Origin: Planotetraspora kaengkrachanensis
GTDB taxonomy: Bacteria > Actinomycetota > Actinomycetes > Streptosporangiales > Streptosporangiaceae
Length of the DNA: 48,659 bases
NCBI RefSeq assembly: GCF_016862895.1
Contig: NZ_BONV01000058.1
Span: 1 to 48,659 of the forward strand
Direction of reading: 5' to 3'
In this document: piece after piece, positions 1 through 12,053 of the stretch
Position numbering within the stretch: position 1 is the stretch's first letter
Layout of the letters: the number at the start of each line of letters is the position of its first letter
The notes under the pieces: generated by a model
The model's input: only the letters and a program-made list of their open reading frames with translations
Told to the model about the DNA's origin: nothing
Databases searched by the model: none
Made by a program: the position numbers and the translations under genes

Positions 1-363
1 AGGCACATGGACGGCGAGGCAGGGAACTCGGCCAGCGCCAAGGCCGACGCCACCTCGACGACCCTGGCCACCAGATCATCCGGCCATACAGACCCGCCGG
101 CCGCACACCCCTCAGCCGCACACCGCTCGCCCGACGGAGACGACGGAGACGACGAGGACGGCGGGGACGGCGAGGTGAAAGTCGGCGAACTCGAGGCGGA
201 CGGGTCCGGCACCGAGGAACCCGAATCCGGAGGAGCAGCGCAACCCGAACCGGGGAACTCCACCACCGGCGCCCCCGACTCTGCCGGGCCGGGACGTGGC
301 GGGCTCCCGAACGACAGGCCGCGAGAGGCCGGATCCGGCCACGGGTCGGTCATCGGCGGATAG
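1..363 (+). CDS. possible C-terminal part of an acidic low-complexity protein
   Basis: A reading frame open from the left edge ends at TAG 361-363. The first in-frame ATG is at 7 and has no clear ribosome binding site. The product is dominated by Asp, Glu, Gly, Pro and Ser, with an acidic Asp/Gly run in the middle, and no domain is recognisable. It could be the disordered tail of a protein that begins outside the window, or simply non-coding GC-rich sequence. The overlapping frames on both strands are equally unconvincing. Confidence 0.2.
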   Translation, partial: RHMDGEAGNSASAKADATSTTLATRSSGHTDPPAAHPSAAHRSPDGDDGDDEDGGDGEVKVGELEADGSGTEEPESGGAAQPEPGNSTTGAPDSAGPGRGGLPNDRPREAGSGHGSVIGG

Positions 364-1043
364 CTCGACGCCGGAAAGCTCAACGCCGAACTGCCGTCGG
401 ACGACCACGACCTCGCCTGGGCGGTCACCTCGGCCCACCATTCGGGACCGCACGGCAGGTCGCCTGCACCAGAAGAAGAGGAGGGATGCGGCCCTCGCGC
501 GCCTGCCACGCCGACCCCCTCCGTCGAATCGAAACTCTGAACGAATCATCTCACAGAGAGTAACCGCCTGACTACAGATTTCGAAAAGAGTTTCTAGCCA
601 CCGACGGAGGGCTCGTCGAAATAGGGCTCACCGGCATATTCGGGGCCAGTCCCCTCGGCCTGATCTCCCCTGCGCGCGATCACGAATGCTGCGGTCAGCA
701 GGTCCTTGCAGTGGAAAGCCCGCGATCAAAGATGCCCGTCGTCAATGGAGCGCACGGGCGTGGAAGCGCCATTGGACGTGCACGGTTGTCGGCGACCGCC
801 GTAAACGGGTGTGGCGGTCTCGCCCGCCGACGAGACCGCCACATCCAGGGAAAACCGGCCGCATCCACCGCTGATCAACAATGCTGCGCCGCGACCAGAT
901 AGCCGCGACCAGGTAGCGCGACCAGATATCCGGCCGCCGATCAAACAGGCCGACCGGCCACGGGCAACCCGGCCGTTGATCGACAGGCGGCTGAGACGGG
1001 ACACCCGGCAGACACGCGGCCAGACCAGGCGCCCCGCTCCCTC
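364..1043. other. gap without a convincing gene, left of glgP
   Basis: This stretch lies downstream of glgP on the minus strand. It contains only short arginine-rich frames that look like shadows. Visible structure is a perfect hairpin at 811-842 and three near-identical 11-bp copies of GCGACCAGATA at 891, 905 and 918 (one with G in place of the second A of the end). No tRNA-like cloverleaf was seen. Confidence 0.5.
811..842. terminator. perfect 12-bp hairpin downstream of glgP
   Basis: GTGGCGGTCTCG (811-822) pairs perfectly with CGAGACCGCCAC (831-842) around an 8-base loop. There is no T tract, which is common for actinobacterial terminators. It lies about 200 bp past the glgP stop on the minus strand, so it could end that transcript, although the distance leaves this uncertain. 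Confidence 0.4.
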
Positions 1044-3641
1044 TTAGCGGAGGGTTCCGTTGGTCATGCCCGCCGGCTCCTCCGGAGCCGCGACGAGACC
1101 GAGCTCCGCGGGAGACGCCATGAGCGGGTGGAAGGGAACGACGCGGACCGTGTAGCCGAACGCGCCGGTCCGGTCCAGGGGCAGGTCGCCTGTGTAGTAG
1201 GCCCTGCCGTCGTCGTCGACCGAGTCGGCCTTGAGGGTCACGTGGGCGGGCGAGATCAGCTCGTCATGAGGCCCGACGCGACCGTAGGCCGCCTGCACCT
1301 GGACGTCGTCGGCGGACAGCTCGCCCAGCGCGATGGTCGCGCGCAGCTCCAGCCTGGCCCCGAGTTCGGGGGTGTCCCCCACTCCCGCTGCCTCGACGTG
1401 CTCCACGCGGATCCCGGGCCACGCCTGGGTGACCCTCAGCTTCCACGCGGCGAACTGGCGGGCGTTCGCGTAGCCGTCCACCGTGAGCGCGCGGGCCGAA
1501 CTCGCGGCCGGCGTGTACAGGCCCTCGACGTAGTCGCGGAGCATCCGGCCTGCGAGCACCTTGGGCCCGAGCGAGCTGAGCGTGTGCTTGACCATCTCCA
1601 GCCAGCGCCGGGGCAGCCCGTCGGCCGCGCGGTCGTAGAAGCGGTCGGCGACCTCACGCTCGATGAGGTCGTACAGGGCGGCCGCCTCCAGCTCGTCGCG
1701 GCGCTCGGGGTCGGTGACGCCGTCGGCGCTGGGGATGGCCCATCCGTTGTTGCCGTCGAACCACTCGTCCCACCAGCCGTCGAGGATCGACAGGTTGAGA
1801 CCGCCGTTCAGCGCGGCCTTCATCCCCGATGTGCCGCACGCCTCCAGCGGCCGCAGCGGGTTGTTCATCCACACGTCGGAGCCGGTGACCATGAGCCGCC
1901 CGAGGGCCATGTCGTAGTCGGGCAGGAAGACGATGCGGTGCCGCACGTCCTCCTGGTCGGCGAAGCGGACCATCTGCTGGATGAACTTCTTGCCGCCCTC
2001 GTCGGCCGGGTGCGCCTTGCCCGCGATCACGATCTGGACCGGCTTGTCGGGGTCGAGGAGCAGGCTCTTCAGCCGCTTCGGGTCGGACAACATCAGCGTG
2101 AGCCGCTTGTAGGACGGCACCCGCCGGGCGAACCCGATGGTCAGGACGTCGGGGTCGAGGGCCTCGTCGACCCAGCCCAGCTCCGCCTCCGCCGCTCCAC
2201 GCTGCCGCCAGGACCGTCTGATGCGCTTGCGGGCCTCGGTCACCAGGTGCGCCCTGAGCCCGCCCCTGATGGACCAGATGTCGGCGTCGGAGAGCTTCCG
2301 TACGGCGTCCCAGCCCTGGGACATGTCGGTCAGGGAGGCCAGTTCGTCGCCCGCCTGCTCCATGACCTCACGGCCGACCCAGCTCGGGGCGTGGACGCCG
2401 TTGGTGATCGACCCGATCGGCACCTCCTCGACGTCGAAGCCCGGCCAGAGCCCCTTGAACATCTCCCGGCTGACCTCGCCGTGCAGTTCGGAGACGCCGT
2501 TGACCCGCTGGGCGAGCCGCATGCCCATGACCGCCATGTTGAAGACGGCCGGATCGGCGTCGGGGCCGTCGGGCTCGGCTCCGAGTGCGAGGATGCGGTC
2601 GACGCTCACCGTCGGCCACGCGTTGGCGCCGCCGAACTGCCTGGCGATCATCTCGGCGGGGAACCTGTCGATCCCCGCGGGGACCGGGGTGTGCGTGGTG
2701 AACACGGTGCCGGCCCTGACCGCCTCGAGGGCCTCGTCGAAGGACAGGCGCGCCTCGGTGAGCTCACGGATGCGCTCGAGGCCGAGGAAGCCCGCGTGGC
2801 CCTCGTTGGTGTGGAACACCTCGGGCTCGGGGTGGCCGGTGATTCGGCAGTAGGCCCGGATCGCCCGCACGCCGCCGATGCCGAGCAGCAACTCTTGGAC
2901 GAGCCTGTGGTCGGTCCCGCCGCCGTAGAGACGGTCGGTCACGTCCCTGGCGGCCGAGTCGTTGTCGGCGATGTCGGAGTCGAGCAGCAGCAGCGGCACC
3001 CGGCCCACCTGGGCGATCCAGATCTGGGCGTGCAGGGTGCGGGAGCCGGGCAGGCTGATCCGGACTCGCGCGGGGGCGCCGTCCTCCTCCTTCAGGAGGG
3101 TGAGCGGGAGGCCGCCGGGGTCGAGGGACGGGTAGTGCTCCTGCTGCCATCCCTCGGGTGAGAGCGACTGCGAGAAGTAGCCGTGGCGGTACAGCAGGCC
3201 GACGCCGAGGATCGGCACGCCGAGGTCGCTCGCCGCCTTGAGGTGGTCGCCCGCCAGGATGCCCAGGCCGCCCGAGTACTGGGGCAGGGCCGCGGCGATG
3301 CCGTACTCGGGGGAGAAGTAGCCGATGGCGGCGGGCCCGCCGTCCTGCGACTGGTACCACCGGGGAGCGGTCATGTACTCGCGGAGATCGTCGGCGGCGT
3401 CGGCCAGCCGGCGCAGGAAGCGCCGGTCCTGGGCGAGCTCGCGCAGCCGGTCGGCCTCCACGGCGCCGAGAAGGGCGACGGGGTCGTGGTCGACCCGCTC
3501 CCAAACCTCGGGGTCCACCTCGGCGAACAGGTCCATGGTCTCCGGGTGCCATGACCAGCGGAGATTCCGGACCAGCTCGCCCAGCGGCTCGAGCTGCGAG
3601 GGAAGGACGGTGCGGACGGTGAACCTGCGGATAGCTCTCAC
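1044..3641 (-). CDS. glgP: alpha-glucan phosphorylase
   Basis: 865 aa. Cytosolic GT35 enzyme that releases glucose-1-phosphate from the non-reducing ends of alpha-1,4-glucan. The N-terminus carries the DUF3417-type extension (about residues 10-120) typical of actinobacterial phosphorylases. The central and C-terminal parts hold the PLP-binding motif GTSGMKAALNGG, with the Schiff-base lysine at about K608, and the phosphate-side motif FARRVPSYKR. The length fits this subfamily. The start is GTG at 3641 with only a weak Shine-Dalgarno. It is divergent from glgE across a 543-bp gap, placing glucan breakdown opposite the glucan-building operon. The function is secure; whether glycogen or maltodextrin is preferred cannot be read from sequence. 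Confidence 0.93.
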   Translation of the reverse strand: MRAIRRFTVRTVLPSQLEPLGELVRNLRWSWHPETMDLFAEVDPEVWERVDHDPVALLGAVEADRLRELAQDRRFLRRLADAADDLREYMTAPRWYQSQDGGPAAIGYFSPEYGIAAALPQYSGGLGILAGDHLKAASDLGVPILGVGLLYRHGYFSQSLSPEGWQQEHYPSLDPGGLPLTLLKEEDGAPARVRISLPGSRTLHAQIWIAQVGRVPLLLLDSDIADNDSAARDVTDRLYGGGTDHRLVQELLLGIGGVRAIRAYCRITGHPEPEVFHTNEGHAGFLGLERIRELTEARLSFDEALEAVRAGTVFTTHTPVPAGIDRFPAEMIARQFGGANAWPTVSVDRILALGAEPDGPDADPAVFNMAVMGMRLAQRVNGVSELHGEVSREMFKGLWPGFDVEEVPIGSITNGVHAPSWVGREVMEQAGDELASLTDMSQGWDAVRKLSDADIWSIRGGLRAHLVTEARKRIRRSWRQRGAAEAELGWVDEALDPDVLTIGFARRVPSYKRLTLMLSDPKRLKSLLLDPDKPVQIVIAGKAHPADEGGKKFIQQMVRFADQEDVRHRIVFLPDYDMALGRLMVTGSDVWMNNPLRPLEACGTSGMKAALNGGLNLSILDGWWDEWFDGNNGWAIPSADGVTDPERRDELEAAALYDLIEREVADRFYDRAADGLPRRWLEMVKHTLSSLGPKVLAGRMLRDYVEGLYTPAASSARALTVDGYANARQFAAWKLRVTQAWPGIRVEHVEAAGVGDTPELGARLELRATIALGELSADDVQVQAAYGRVGPHDELISPAHVTLKADSVDDDGRAYYTGDLPLDRTGAFGYTVRVVPFHPLMASPAELGLVAAPEEPAGMTNGTLR

Positions 3642-4184
3642 GGGGCCAGACCCTAGTTACTCAGCGCCACGACGCGCGACCGAAACACTCTGTCGGATGC
3701 CGGGGATGTCCGCGGTGGCGACACTTCCCTGGATTTCTTGCATAAGCGCTCTCACCACCAACAAACCGGCTCAAACCTCACAAAACTACACTGGCTCGGG
3801 TGAGTCTCACCGGCGATGCTACGACCGCCCGAGTGTGCTCGCTCACCACAGAGCGGCCGGTCGAACACACCACGCAGTCTTTTCGCCGGCAGGGGTAAGA
3901 GGGGACTATTGGGGCAACCCCTCTATGGAGCGATGTTCCCCGTGACGGGCTCCTCGACGCGCCGACTCCGGACGGCGCGAGTGCTCGACGGCACGACCAG
4001 CAGGACACCCAGCAAGACACGCAGCAGGACACGGCACCATCCCGGCACCACCTGAGAACGATCTGGCGCGGCCAGTCCAGGCCACGTCAGGTGAACGCTC
4101 GGGCAACCCCGGAAATCGACCTGATTGACCCATTAAGAAGATCTTGAAAATCCGACGGCACCGGGCGTGCCGTCGCTAACGTGA
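3642..4184. other. divergent promoter region glgP/glgE
   Basis: This 543-bp gap should hold promoters for glgP (leftward) and glgE (rightward). I see no coding frame of note. A weak 7-bp inverted repeat (AGAGGGG 3898-3904, CCCCTCT 3918-3924) lies mid-gap, and a strong hairpin sits just before glgE at 4153-4175. Relatively AT-rich stretches near 3760-3790 and 4125-4155 are candidate promoter positions, but no convincing -35/-10 pair can be named. Confidence 0.4.
4153..4175 (+). promoter_or_regulatory. perfect hairpin abutting the glgE start
   Basis: CGACGGCAC (4153-4161) pairs perfectly with GTGCCGTCG (4167-4175) around loop CGGGC. The stem ends 9 bases before the GTG start of glgE, where a Shine-Dalgarno would be expected, and no purine-rich site is seen. 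It could be an operator palindrome or an RNA element affecting translation. The repeat is seen directly; its role is inferred. Confidence 0.45.
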
Positions 4185-6236
4185 GTGACGATGATCGGAA
4201 GAATCCCAATCCAGGACATCCAGCCCGTCGTCGACTGCGGACGCCGGTCCGCGAAAGCGGCCGCGGGTGAGACCTTCGAGATCAGCGCCACCGTGTTCCG
4301 CGAGGGACACGACGCCGTGGCCGCCGGGGTCGTGCTGATCGACCCGAGCGGGGCGTCGAAGCGGCTGCTGCGCATGCGGGAGGTCGCTCCGGGCACCGAC
4401 AGGTGGAGCGCGGAGGTGACGCTGCCGGCCGAGGGCCTGTGGCAGTTCCGCGTCGAGGCGTGGAGTGATCCCATTGCCACGTGGACGCACGACGCGGAGA
4501 TCAAGATCCCGCGCGGCCTGGACGCCGACCTCATGTGCGAGGAGGGCGCCCGGCTCTTCGAGCGCGCGGCGAGAGCCGTACGCGCATCGGACTGCAAGGA
4601 CGATCCCGCGGACGACTCCTGCGGGCATCGGACGGCGATGCTGGCGATCGCCGAGCGCCTGCGGGACGACCGCGTCGATCCGCGTGCGCGCTTCACCGTG
4701 GCGCAGTTGCCCGAGACGGCCGCGCTGGTCGCCGCGCACCCGCTGCGTGATCTGGTCACGCGGTCCGGCAGGTGCCGGGTGCAGGTGGACAGGCGGCGGG
4801 CGCTGTTCGGGTCCTGGTACGAGTTCTTCCCCCGCTCCGAGGGAGCCGTGGTCGAGGAGGACGTCGCCCCCAAATCAGGGAATTTCCGTACCGCGGCGAA
4901 ACGGCTGCCCGCGGTCGCCCAGATGGGGTTCGACATCGTCTATCTGCCGCCGATCCACCCGATCGGCACACAGTTCCGCAAGGGGCGCAACAACACCCTC
5001 ACCCCGGAGCAGTACGACCCCGGCTCGCCCTGGGCGATCGGCTCCGAGGACGGCGGGCACGACGCGATCCACCCGGATCTCGGGACGTTCGAGGACTTCG
5101 ACGCCTTCGTGGCCAGGGCGCGGGATTTGGGCATGGAGATCGCCCTCGACCTGGCGCTGCAGTGCTCCCCCGACCACCCGTGGGTCAAGGAGCATCCCGA
5201 ATGGTTCAACATCCGGGCCGACGGGACGATCGCGTACGCCGAGAACCCGCCCAAGAAGTACCAGGACATCTATCCGCTCAACTTCGACAAGGACCCCGAG
5301 GGCATCTACGCCGAGATCAAGCGGGTGGTCCGGCTCTGGATGGACCACGGCGTGCGGATCTTCCGCGTGGACAACCCGCACACCAAGCCGGTGAGCTTCT
5401 GGGAACGGCTGCTGGCCGACATCAACACCACCGACCCCGACGTGCTCTTCCTGGCGGAGGCGTTCACCCGGCCGGCGATGCTGCAGACGCTCGCCAAGAT
5501 CGGGTTCCACCAGTCGTACACCTATTTCACGTGGAAGAACTCCAGAAGCGACGTGGAGGAGTATCTCGGGGAGCTCGCCCACGAGACCTCGCACTTCCTG
5601 CGTCCGAACCTGTTCGTCAACACGCCGGACATCCTGCACGAGTACCTGCAGCACGGAGGGGTGCCCGCCTTCAAGATCAGAGCGGTGCTCGGTGCGCTGA
5701 TGGCCCCGACCTGGGGTGTCTACTCCGGCTACGAACTGGCCGAGAACGTCCCGGTACGGCCTGGCAGCGAGGAATACCTGGATAGCGAGAAATATCAGTA
5801 CAGGGTGCGCGACTGGGCGGCGGCCGAGCGAGCGGGACGGAGTCTCGCCCCATTCATCACGCAGCTCAATTTGTTGCGAAGAGCTCACCCGGCACTCCAG
5901 GAATTGCGTAACCTACGGTTTCACAGCGTCGACCAGCCGGATCTGATCTGCTTCTCCAAGCGACTGCCCGGCGCCTACGACACGGCCACACGACGGCACG
6001 GCATAGGCGATGTGGTACTGGCCGTTGTGAATCTGGATCCGTACAACACCCATGAGGCGACCGTCCGGCTGGACATGCCCGCGCTCGGTCTCGACTGGCA
6101 GGACCAGTTCGTCGTGCATGATGAACTGTCGGGCGAGTCGTACCAGTGGGGGCAGGCCGACTACGTGCGTCTCGACCCGCATGTAAATCCCGCACACGTC
6201 TTCACGCTCCGCCACGGGTCAGTGCTCCGCCCGTGA
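4185..6236 (+). CDS. glgE: GlgE maltosyltransferase (maltose-1-phosphate)
   Basis: 683 aa. GH13_3 enzyme that transfers maltosyl units from alpha-maltose-1-phosphate to alpha-1,4-glucan ends. An N-terminal beta domain (about 1-110) precedes the TIM barrel. The catalytic pair is visible as the nucleophile in [10 protein letters not shown] (D396) and the acid/base in [10 protein letters not shown] (E425). Counted from the alternative ATG at 4191 these are 394 and 423. Neither start has a good ribosome binding site, and a hairpin abuts the start. It is first of the glgE-treS-mak-glgB operon, where TreS and Mak make its donor and GlgB branches its product. Confidence 0.95.
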   Translation: MTMIGRIPIQDIQPVVDCGRRSAKAAAGETFEISATVFREGHDAVAAGVVLIDPSGASKRLLRMREVAPGTDRWSAEVTLPAEGLWQFRVEAWSDPIATWTHDAEIKIPRGLDADLMCEEGARLFERAARAVRASDCKDDPADDSCGHRTAMLAIAERLRDDRVDPRARFTVAQLPETAALVAAHPLRDLVTRSGRCRVQVDRRRALFGSWYEFFPRSEGAVVEEDVAPKSGNFRTAAKRLPAVAQMGFDIVYLPPIHPIGTQFRKGRNNTLTPEQYDPGSPWAIGSEDGGHDAIHPDLGTFEDFDAFVARARDLGMEIALDLALQCSPDHPWVKEHPEWFNIRADGTIAYAENPPKKYQDIYPLNFDKDPEGIYAEIKRVVRLWMDHGVRIFRVDNPHTKPVSFWERLLADINTTDPDVLFLAEAFTRPAMLQTLAKIGFHQSYTYFTWKNSRSDVEEYLGELAHETSHFLRPNLFVNTPDILHEYLQHGGVPAFKIRAVLGALMAPTWGVYSGYELAENVPVRPGSEEYLDSEKYQYRVRDWAAAERAGRSLAPFITQLNLLRRAHPALQELRNLRFHSVDQPDLICFSKRLPGAYDTATRRHGIGDVVLAVVNLDPYNTHEATVRLDMPALGLDWQDQFVVHDELSGESYQWGQADYVRLDPHVNPAHVFTLRHGSVLRP

Positions 6237-6267
6237 GCGTGGCCCTGCACATCCGGGGAGTCCACAG

Positions 6268-7997
<1,730 letters not shown>

Positions 7998-8001
<4 letters not shown>

Positions 8002-9347
8002 CGACTTCACTTCAGGAGCTTCTGGCCGGCTGGATCACCGGACAGCGGTGGTTCGCCGGCAAGGGGCGCGCGATCGATGACCTGTCCGTCGACACCCTGA
8101 CCGAGCTGGATCCGGGCGACCCGACGCTGGTCCACGCCATCGTGTCCGTACGGCAGGGCGAGCGGACCACGCGGTACCAGATCCCGCTCGGCCTGCGGGC
8201 ACGCATGCCGGACCGGCTCAAACACGTCCTGATCGGCTGGTGCGACTGGCGCGGTCGCCGCCTGTGCGCCTACGACGCGGCGCACGACGCGACGCTGACG
8301 TCCCGGCTGCTGAACGGCATGGACTCCGGGCTGCGGGTGCCGCGGCTCGGATTCCACCGGGTGGCGGGCACCACGATCGACACCTCGCAGCGCAGCCTCG
8401 TGCTGACCGCCGAGCAGTCGAACACGTCGCTGGTCTTCGGCGACATGTACATCCTCAAGCTGTTCCGCCAGCTCACGCCCGGCCTCAATCCCGAACTCGA
8501 GGTGATCACGGCGCTCGCCGGCGCCGGATCGGCCCACGTCGCCAGGCCGTACGGCTGGATCGAGACGGAGCTGGACGGCGAGACGACGACCCTGGCGATC
8601 ATGCAGGAGTACCTGTCGAACGCCAACGAGGGCTGGACGATGGCGCTGACCAGCGTCCGCGATCTCTACGCCACCCCGCCGGGCATGCCGGCGGAGGACG
8701 CGGGCGGCGACTTCGCCGCGGAGGCGTTCCGCCTCGGTACGGCGACGGCCGAGGTCCACGCCGAACTGGCCGAGGCCTTTCCCACGGGAGTGATCGAACC
8801 TCCCGAGATCAAACGGATGACCGAGCGCTTCCGGCGGCGCCTGGAGAAGGCCGTCGCCGAGGTCCCCGCCCTCGCGGCGCACGCGGGCGTGGCCCATGAG
8901 GCGTTCGACCGGCTGGCCGACCTCGACCACGACATACCGGTCCAGCGGGTGCACGGCGACTATCACCTCGGCCAGGTCATGCGCACCCCGGCCGACTGGG
9001 TGGTGCTCGACTTCGAGGGCGAGCCCGGCCAGCCTCTCGCGGACCGCCGGGCTCTGGATTCGCCCCTGCGCGACGTGGCGGGCATGTTGCGCTCGTTCGA
9101 ATACGCGGCCAGGCACCTGCTGGCGGGTCACCCTCGGGCGGAGTCGCTGGACAGGCGCGCCCAGGAATGGGCGGAACGCAACCGGGCGGCGTTCCTCGCG
9201 GGCTACTCGGCGGCCGGCGGCGCGATCCGCGGCCACGACGCGGTCTTCCTGCGGGCGCTCGAGCTGACCAAGGCCGTTTACGAGGTCGTGTACGAGGCCC
9301 GTAACCGCCCCACGTGGCTGCCCATCCCCCTGTCCGCCTTCGGCTGA
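7998..9347 (+). CDS. mak: maltokinase
   Basis: 449 aa. ATP-dependent kinase forming maltose-1-phosphate, the GlgE donor (Mak/Pep2 family). The aminoglycoside-phosphotransferase-like fold shows the catalytic loop [10 protein letters not shown] (D321) and the metal-binding LDFEGEP (D338). The reading frame is open far upstream inside treS. I chose GTG 7998 because it overlaps the treS stop (GTGA) and is the only start near the family N-terminus, which here reads [20 protein letters not shown]. The purine tract GAAGGAGGA lies unusually close to this GTG, so the exact start is less certain than the function. Confidence 0.92.
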
Positions 9348-9417
9348 GGTCTCCACCGGCCTGTGTCGATCTACTGATTTGTTGGGACCTCGGATGGTTC
9401 TAGGGCAGGGTGAAGAA

Positions 9418-11565
9418 ATGGACTTGGACCGGCTGGCAGGCGGGGCGCACCACGACCCCCACTCGATCCTCGGCGCGCACCTCGAACGGGACGGCGTGAC
9501 GATCCGGGCCCTGCGGCCCTTCGCCGAGAAGGTCGAGGCGCTGATCGACGGCCGGCCGTACGAACTGAGTCACACGAGCTTCGGAGTCTTCGAGACGGCC
9601 CTCCCGGGCGTGGACAAGATCCCCGACTACCGGCTGCGTGTCACGTATCCGGGTGGCGAGCCGTACGAGACGGGTGACCCGTACCGCCACTGGCCGACCC
9701 TGGGCGAGATCGACCTGCACCTCATCGGCGAGGGACGCCATGAGCGTCTGTGGGAGGTGCTCGGCGCGCGCGTCCTGCGCCACGAGGACACCGACGGCAC
9801 GGCGTTCGCCGTCTGGGCGCCCAATGCCCAGGGCGTGCGGGTGATCGGCGACTTCAACCACTGGAACGGCGGCGGGCACCCGATGCGCTCGCTCGGCCGT
9901 TCGGGCGTGTGGGAGCTGTTCATCCCCGACATCGGGGCGGGCACCCGGTACAAGTTCCAGATCCTCGGCCTCGACGGCGTATGGCGGGAGAAGGCCGACC
10001 CCATGGCCCGCCGCACCGAGGTGCCCCCGGCGACCGCCTCGATCGTCGAGCAGGCCGAGTACGTCTGGCGCGACGAGGAGTGGCTGGCCGCCCGGGCGGG
10101 CCGCGACGCCCTGACCACGCCGATGAGCACCTACGAGGTCCACCTCGGCTCGTGGCGTCCGGGGCTGTCGTACCGCGACCTGGCCGCCGAACTGGTCTCC
10201 TACGTGAAGGACATGGGCTTCACCCACGTGGAGTTCCTGCCCGTGGCCGAGCACCCGTTCGGGGGGTCGTGGGGCTACCAGGTGACGTCCTACTACGCCC
10301 CCACGTCCCGGTGCGGCTCGCCCGACGACTTCCGTCACCTGGTCGACGAACTGCACCAGGCGGGCATCGGCGTGATCGTCGACTGGGTGCCCGCGCACTT
10401 CCCCATGGACGAGTGGGCGCTCGCGCGTTTCGACGGCACGCCGCTCTACGAACACGCCGACCCGGCGCGCGGCGAGCACCCCGACTGGGGGACGTACGTC
10501 TTCGACTTCGGCCGCCGCGAGGTGCGCAACTTCCTGGTCGCCAACGCCGTGTTCTGGCTGAAGGAGTTCCACGTCGACGGCCTCCGCGTGGACGCCGTGG
10601 CCTCGATGCTCTACCTGGACTACTCGCGCCGCGAGGGCGAGTGGACGCCGAACATCCACGGCGGCAGGGAGAACCTCGACGCGATCGAGTTCCTCAAGGA
10701 GATGAACTCCGTCTGCTACCGCGAGGTGCCGGGGATCGTGACGATCGCCGAGGAGTCGACGGCCTGGCCGGGGGTGTCGCGGCCCGTCCACCTCGGCGGG
10801 CTGGGCTTCGGCTTCAAGTGGAACATGGGCTGGATGCACGACACGCTCGGCTACCTCGCGCGTGAGCCGATCTTCCGGCAGTACCACCACCACCAGATGA
10901 CGTTCTCCCTCATGTACGCGTTCTCCGAGAACTTCGTGCTGCCCCTGTCGCACGACGAGGTCGTGCACCTGAAGGGGTCGCTGCTGGGCAAGATGCCCGG
11001 CGACGAGTGGCAGCGTTTCGCCAACCTCCGTACGCTGTACGCGTTCATGTGGGCGCACCCCGGCAAGCAACTGCTGTTCATGGGCGGCGAGTTCGGCCAG
11101 GGCGCCGAGTGGTCGGAGTCCAAGGGCCTCGACTGGTGGGTGCTCGACTTCGACTTCCACAAGGGCGTGCAGCGTCTGGTCCGCGACCTGAACCGGGTCT
11201 ACCGGGAGACGCCGGCGCTGTTCACCCAGGATGCCACGCCGGACGGCTTCCGCTGGATCGACGCCGACGACGCCTCGGGCAACGTCTTCTCCTTCCTGCG
11301 GTACGGCACGGACGGCTCGATCCTGGCCTGCGTCGCGAACTTCTCCGGCGGGACGCACGACAACTACCACCTCGGCCTTCCGGTGGGCGGCCGGTGGGAG
11401 GAGATCGTCAACACCGACGCCTACGAGTACGCGGGAAGCGGGGTCGGCAACCTCGGTTCCGTGGAGGCGGTGGACGCGCCTCACCACGGCCTGCCGTGCT
11501 CCGCTCGCCTGCGCGTCCCCCCACTGGGAGCCGTGTGGCTGCGCAAGCCACCCCCGTCCGCGTGA
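9418..11565 (+). CDS. glgB: 1,4-alpha-glucan branching enzyme
   Basis: 715 aa from ATG 9418. GH13/CBM48 enzyme that creates alpha-1,6 branches. Two N-terminal beta modules precede the barrel. The nucleophile is in [17 protein letters not shown] (D392) and the acid/base in [11 protein letters not shown] (E445). ATG 9418 is preferred over TTG 9379 and ATG 9394 because AGGGTGA lies 5-6 bases before it and the family N-terminus ([19 protein letters not shown]) starts there. It is last in the glgE-treS-mak-glgB run. Its stop codon is the beginning of a 16-bp tandem repeat that leads into repeat array A. Confidence 0.95.
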   Translation: MDLDRLAGGAHHDPHSILGAHLERDGVTIRALRPFAEKVEALIDGRPYELSHTSFGVFETALPGVDKIPDYRLRVTYPGGEPYETGDPYRHWPTLGEIDLHLIGEGRHERLWEVLGARVLRHEDTDGTAFAVWAPNAQGVRVIGDFNHWNGGGHPMRSLGRSGVWELFIPDIGAGTRYKFQILGLDGVWREKADPMARRTEVPPATASIVEQAEYVWRDEEWLAARAGRDALTTPMSTYEVHLGSWRPGLSYRDLAAELVSYVKDMGFTHVEFLPVAEHPFGGSWGYQVTSYYAPTSRCGSPDDFRHLVDELHQAGIGVIVDWVPAHFPMDEWALARFDGTPLYEHADPARGEHPDWGTYVFDFGRREVRNFLVANAVFWLKEFHVDGLRVDAVASMLYLDYSRREGEWTPNIHGGRENLDAIEFLKEMNSVCYREVPGIVTIAEESTAWPGVSRPVHLGGLGFGFKWNMGWMHDTLGYLAREPIFRQYHHHQMTFSLMYAFSENFVLPLSHDEVVHLKGSLLGKMPGDEWQRFANLRTLYAFMWAHPGKQLLFMGGEFGQGAEWSESKGLDWWVLDFDFHKGVQRLVRDLNRVYRETPALFTQDATPDGFRWIDADDASGNVFSFLRYGTDGSILACVANFSGGTHDNYHLGLPVGGRWEEIVNTDAYEYAGSGVGNLGSVEAVDAPHHGLPCSARLRVPPLGAVWLRKPPPSA

Positions 11566-11643
11566 CCCCCTCCGCGCGCGACCCCTTCCGCGTGCGACCC
11601 CTTCCGCGCTCGACCCCTTCCGCGCTCGACCCCTTCCGCGTGA
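11564..11643 (+). repeat. 16-bp tandem repeat beginning at the glgB stop
   Basis: Five consecutive 16-bp copies of GACCCCTTCCGCGnnC start at 11564, 11580, 11596, 11612 and 11628. The first includes the last two bases of the glgB TGA, and the fifth runs directly into the first CGTGATCATGCAC unit of array A. The copies differ at one or two positions. Confidence 0.85.
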
Positions 11644-11993
11644 TCATGCACACCTTCGGGTGCGGGTACGGCGACCAGCCCCAACCCTCGCCGTGATCAT
11701 GCACACTTTCGGGCGCTTGCCGCCTGACCGGCGCAAACCCCGTGCGTGATCATGCACGGACTCGGCGATCGGTGGCCTGACGTGCGGCTTCGCCGTACGT
11801 GATCATGCAGGGCGGCACCAGATGCATGATCACGGAGCGCATAACGCCAGATGGGACGGGGCTCGGCCGAATCCGCGCATGATCACGAATCGCATAAGGC
11901 CAGGCAGGGCGGGATCCAGCCGAACCTGTGCATGATCACGCGGGTGATGTGCCCAGCTTGGGCCATTGATCCGCGAGTCTATGCATGATCACC
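11639..11993. repeat. array A: 4 direct + 4 inverted 53-bp units
   Basis: The TGATCA palindrome of the CGTGATCATGCAC core occurs at 11641, 11694, 11747 and 11800 in direct orientation, then at 11827, 11880, 11933 and 11986 inverted. Every step within an arm is exactly 53 bp, and the two arms are 27 bp apart at the centre. The array fills the gap between glgB and sppA. The last unit contributes to a hairpin (TCACCCCA 11989-11996, TGGGGTGA 12001-12008). Confidence 0.9.
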
Positions 11994-12053
11994 CCAAACA
12001 TGGGGTGAATCGGCCGGGCCGTGACGACACGACCGTCGCCTATGGTGACATTT

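Noticed and set aside
1128-3161. Long plus-strand frame opposite glgP
   Set aside because: It is an antisense shadow of a GC-rich gene with composition typical of the wrong frame; glgP on the other strand has clear catalytic motifs.
3898-3924. Hairpin AGAGGGG/CCCCTCT as a terminator or riboswitch
   Set aside because: The stem is only 7 bp with a 13-base loop, in a divergent promoter region; too weak to call.
11639-12003. CRISPR array call for the CGTGATCATGCAC clusters
   Set aside because: The conserved part is only 13-20 bp, the spacers are themselves partly conserved, both orientations occur in one array, and there are no cas genes.
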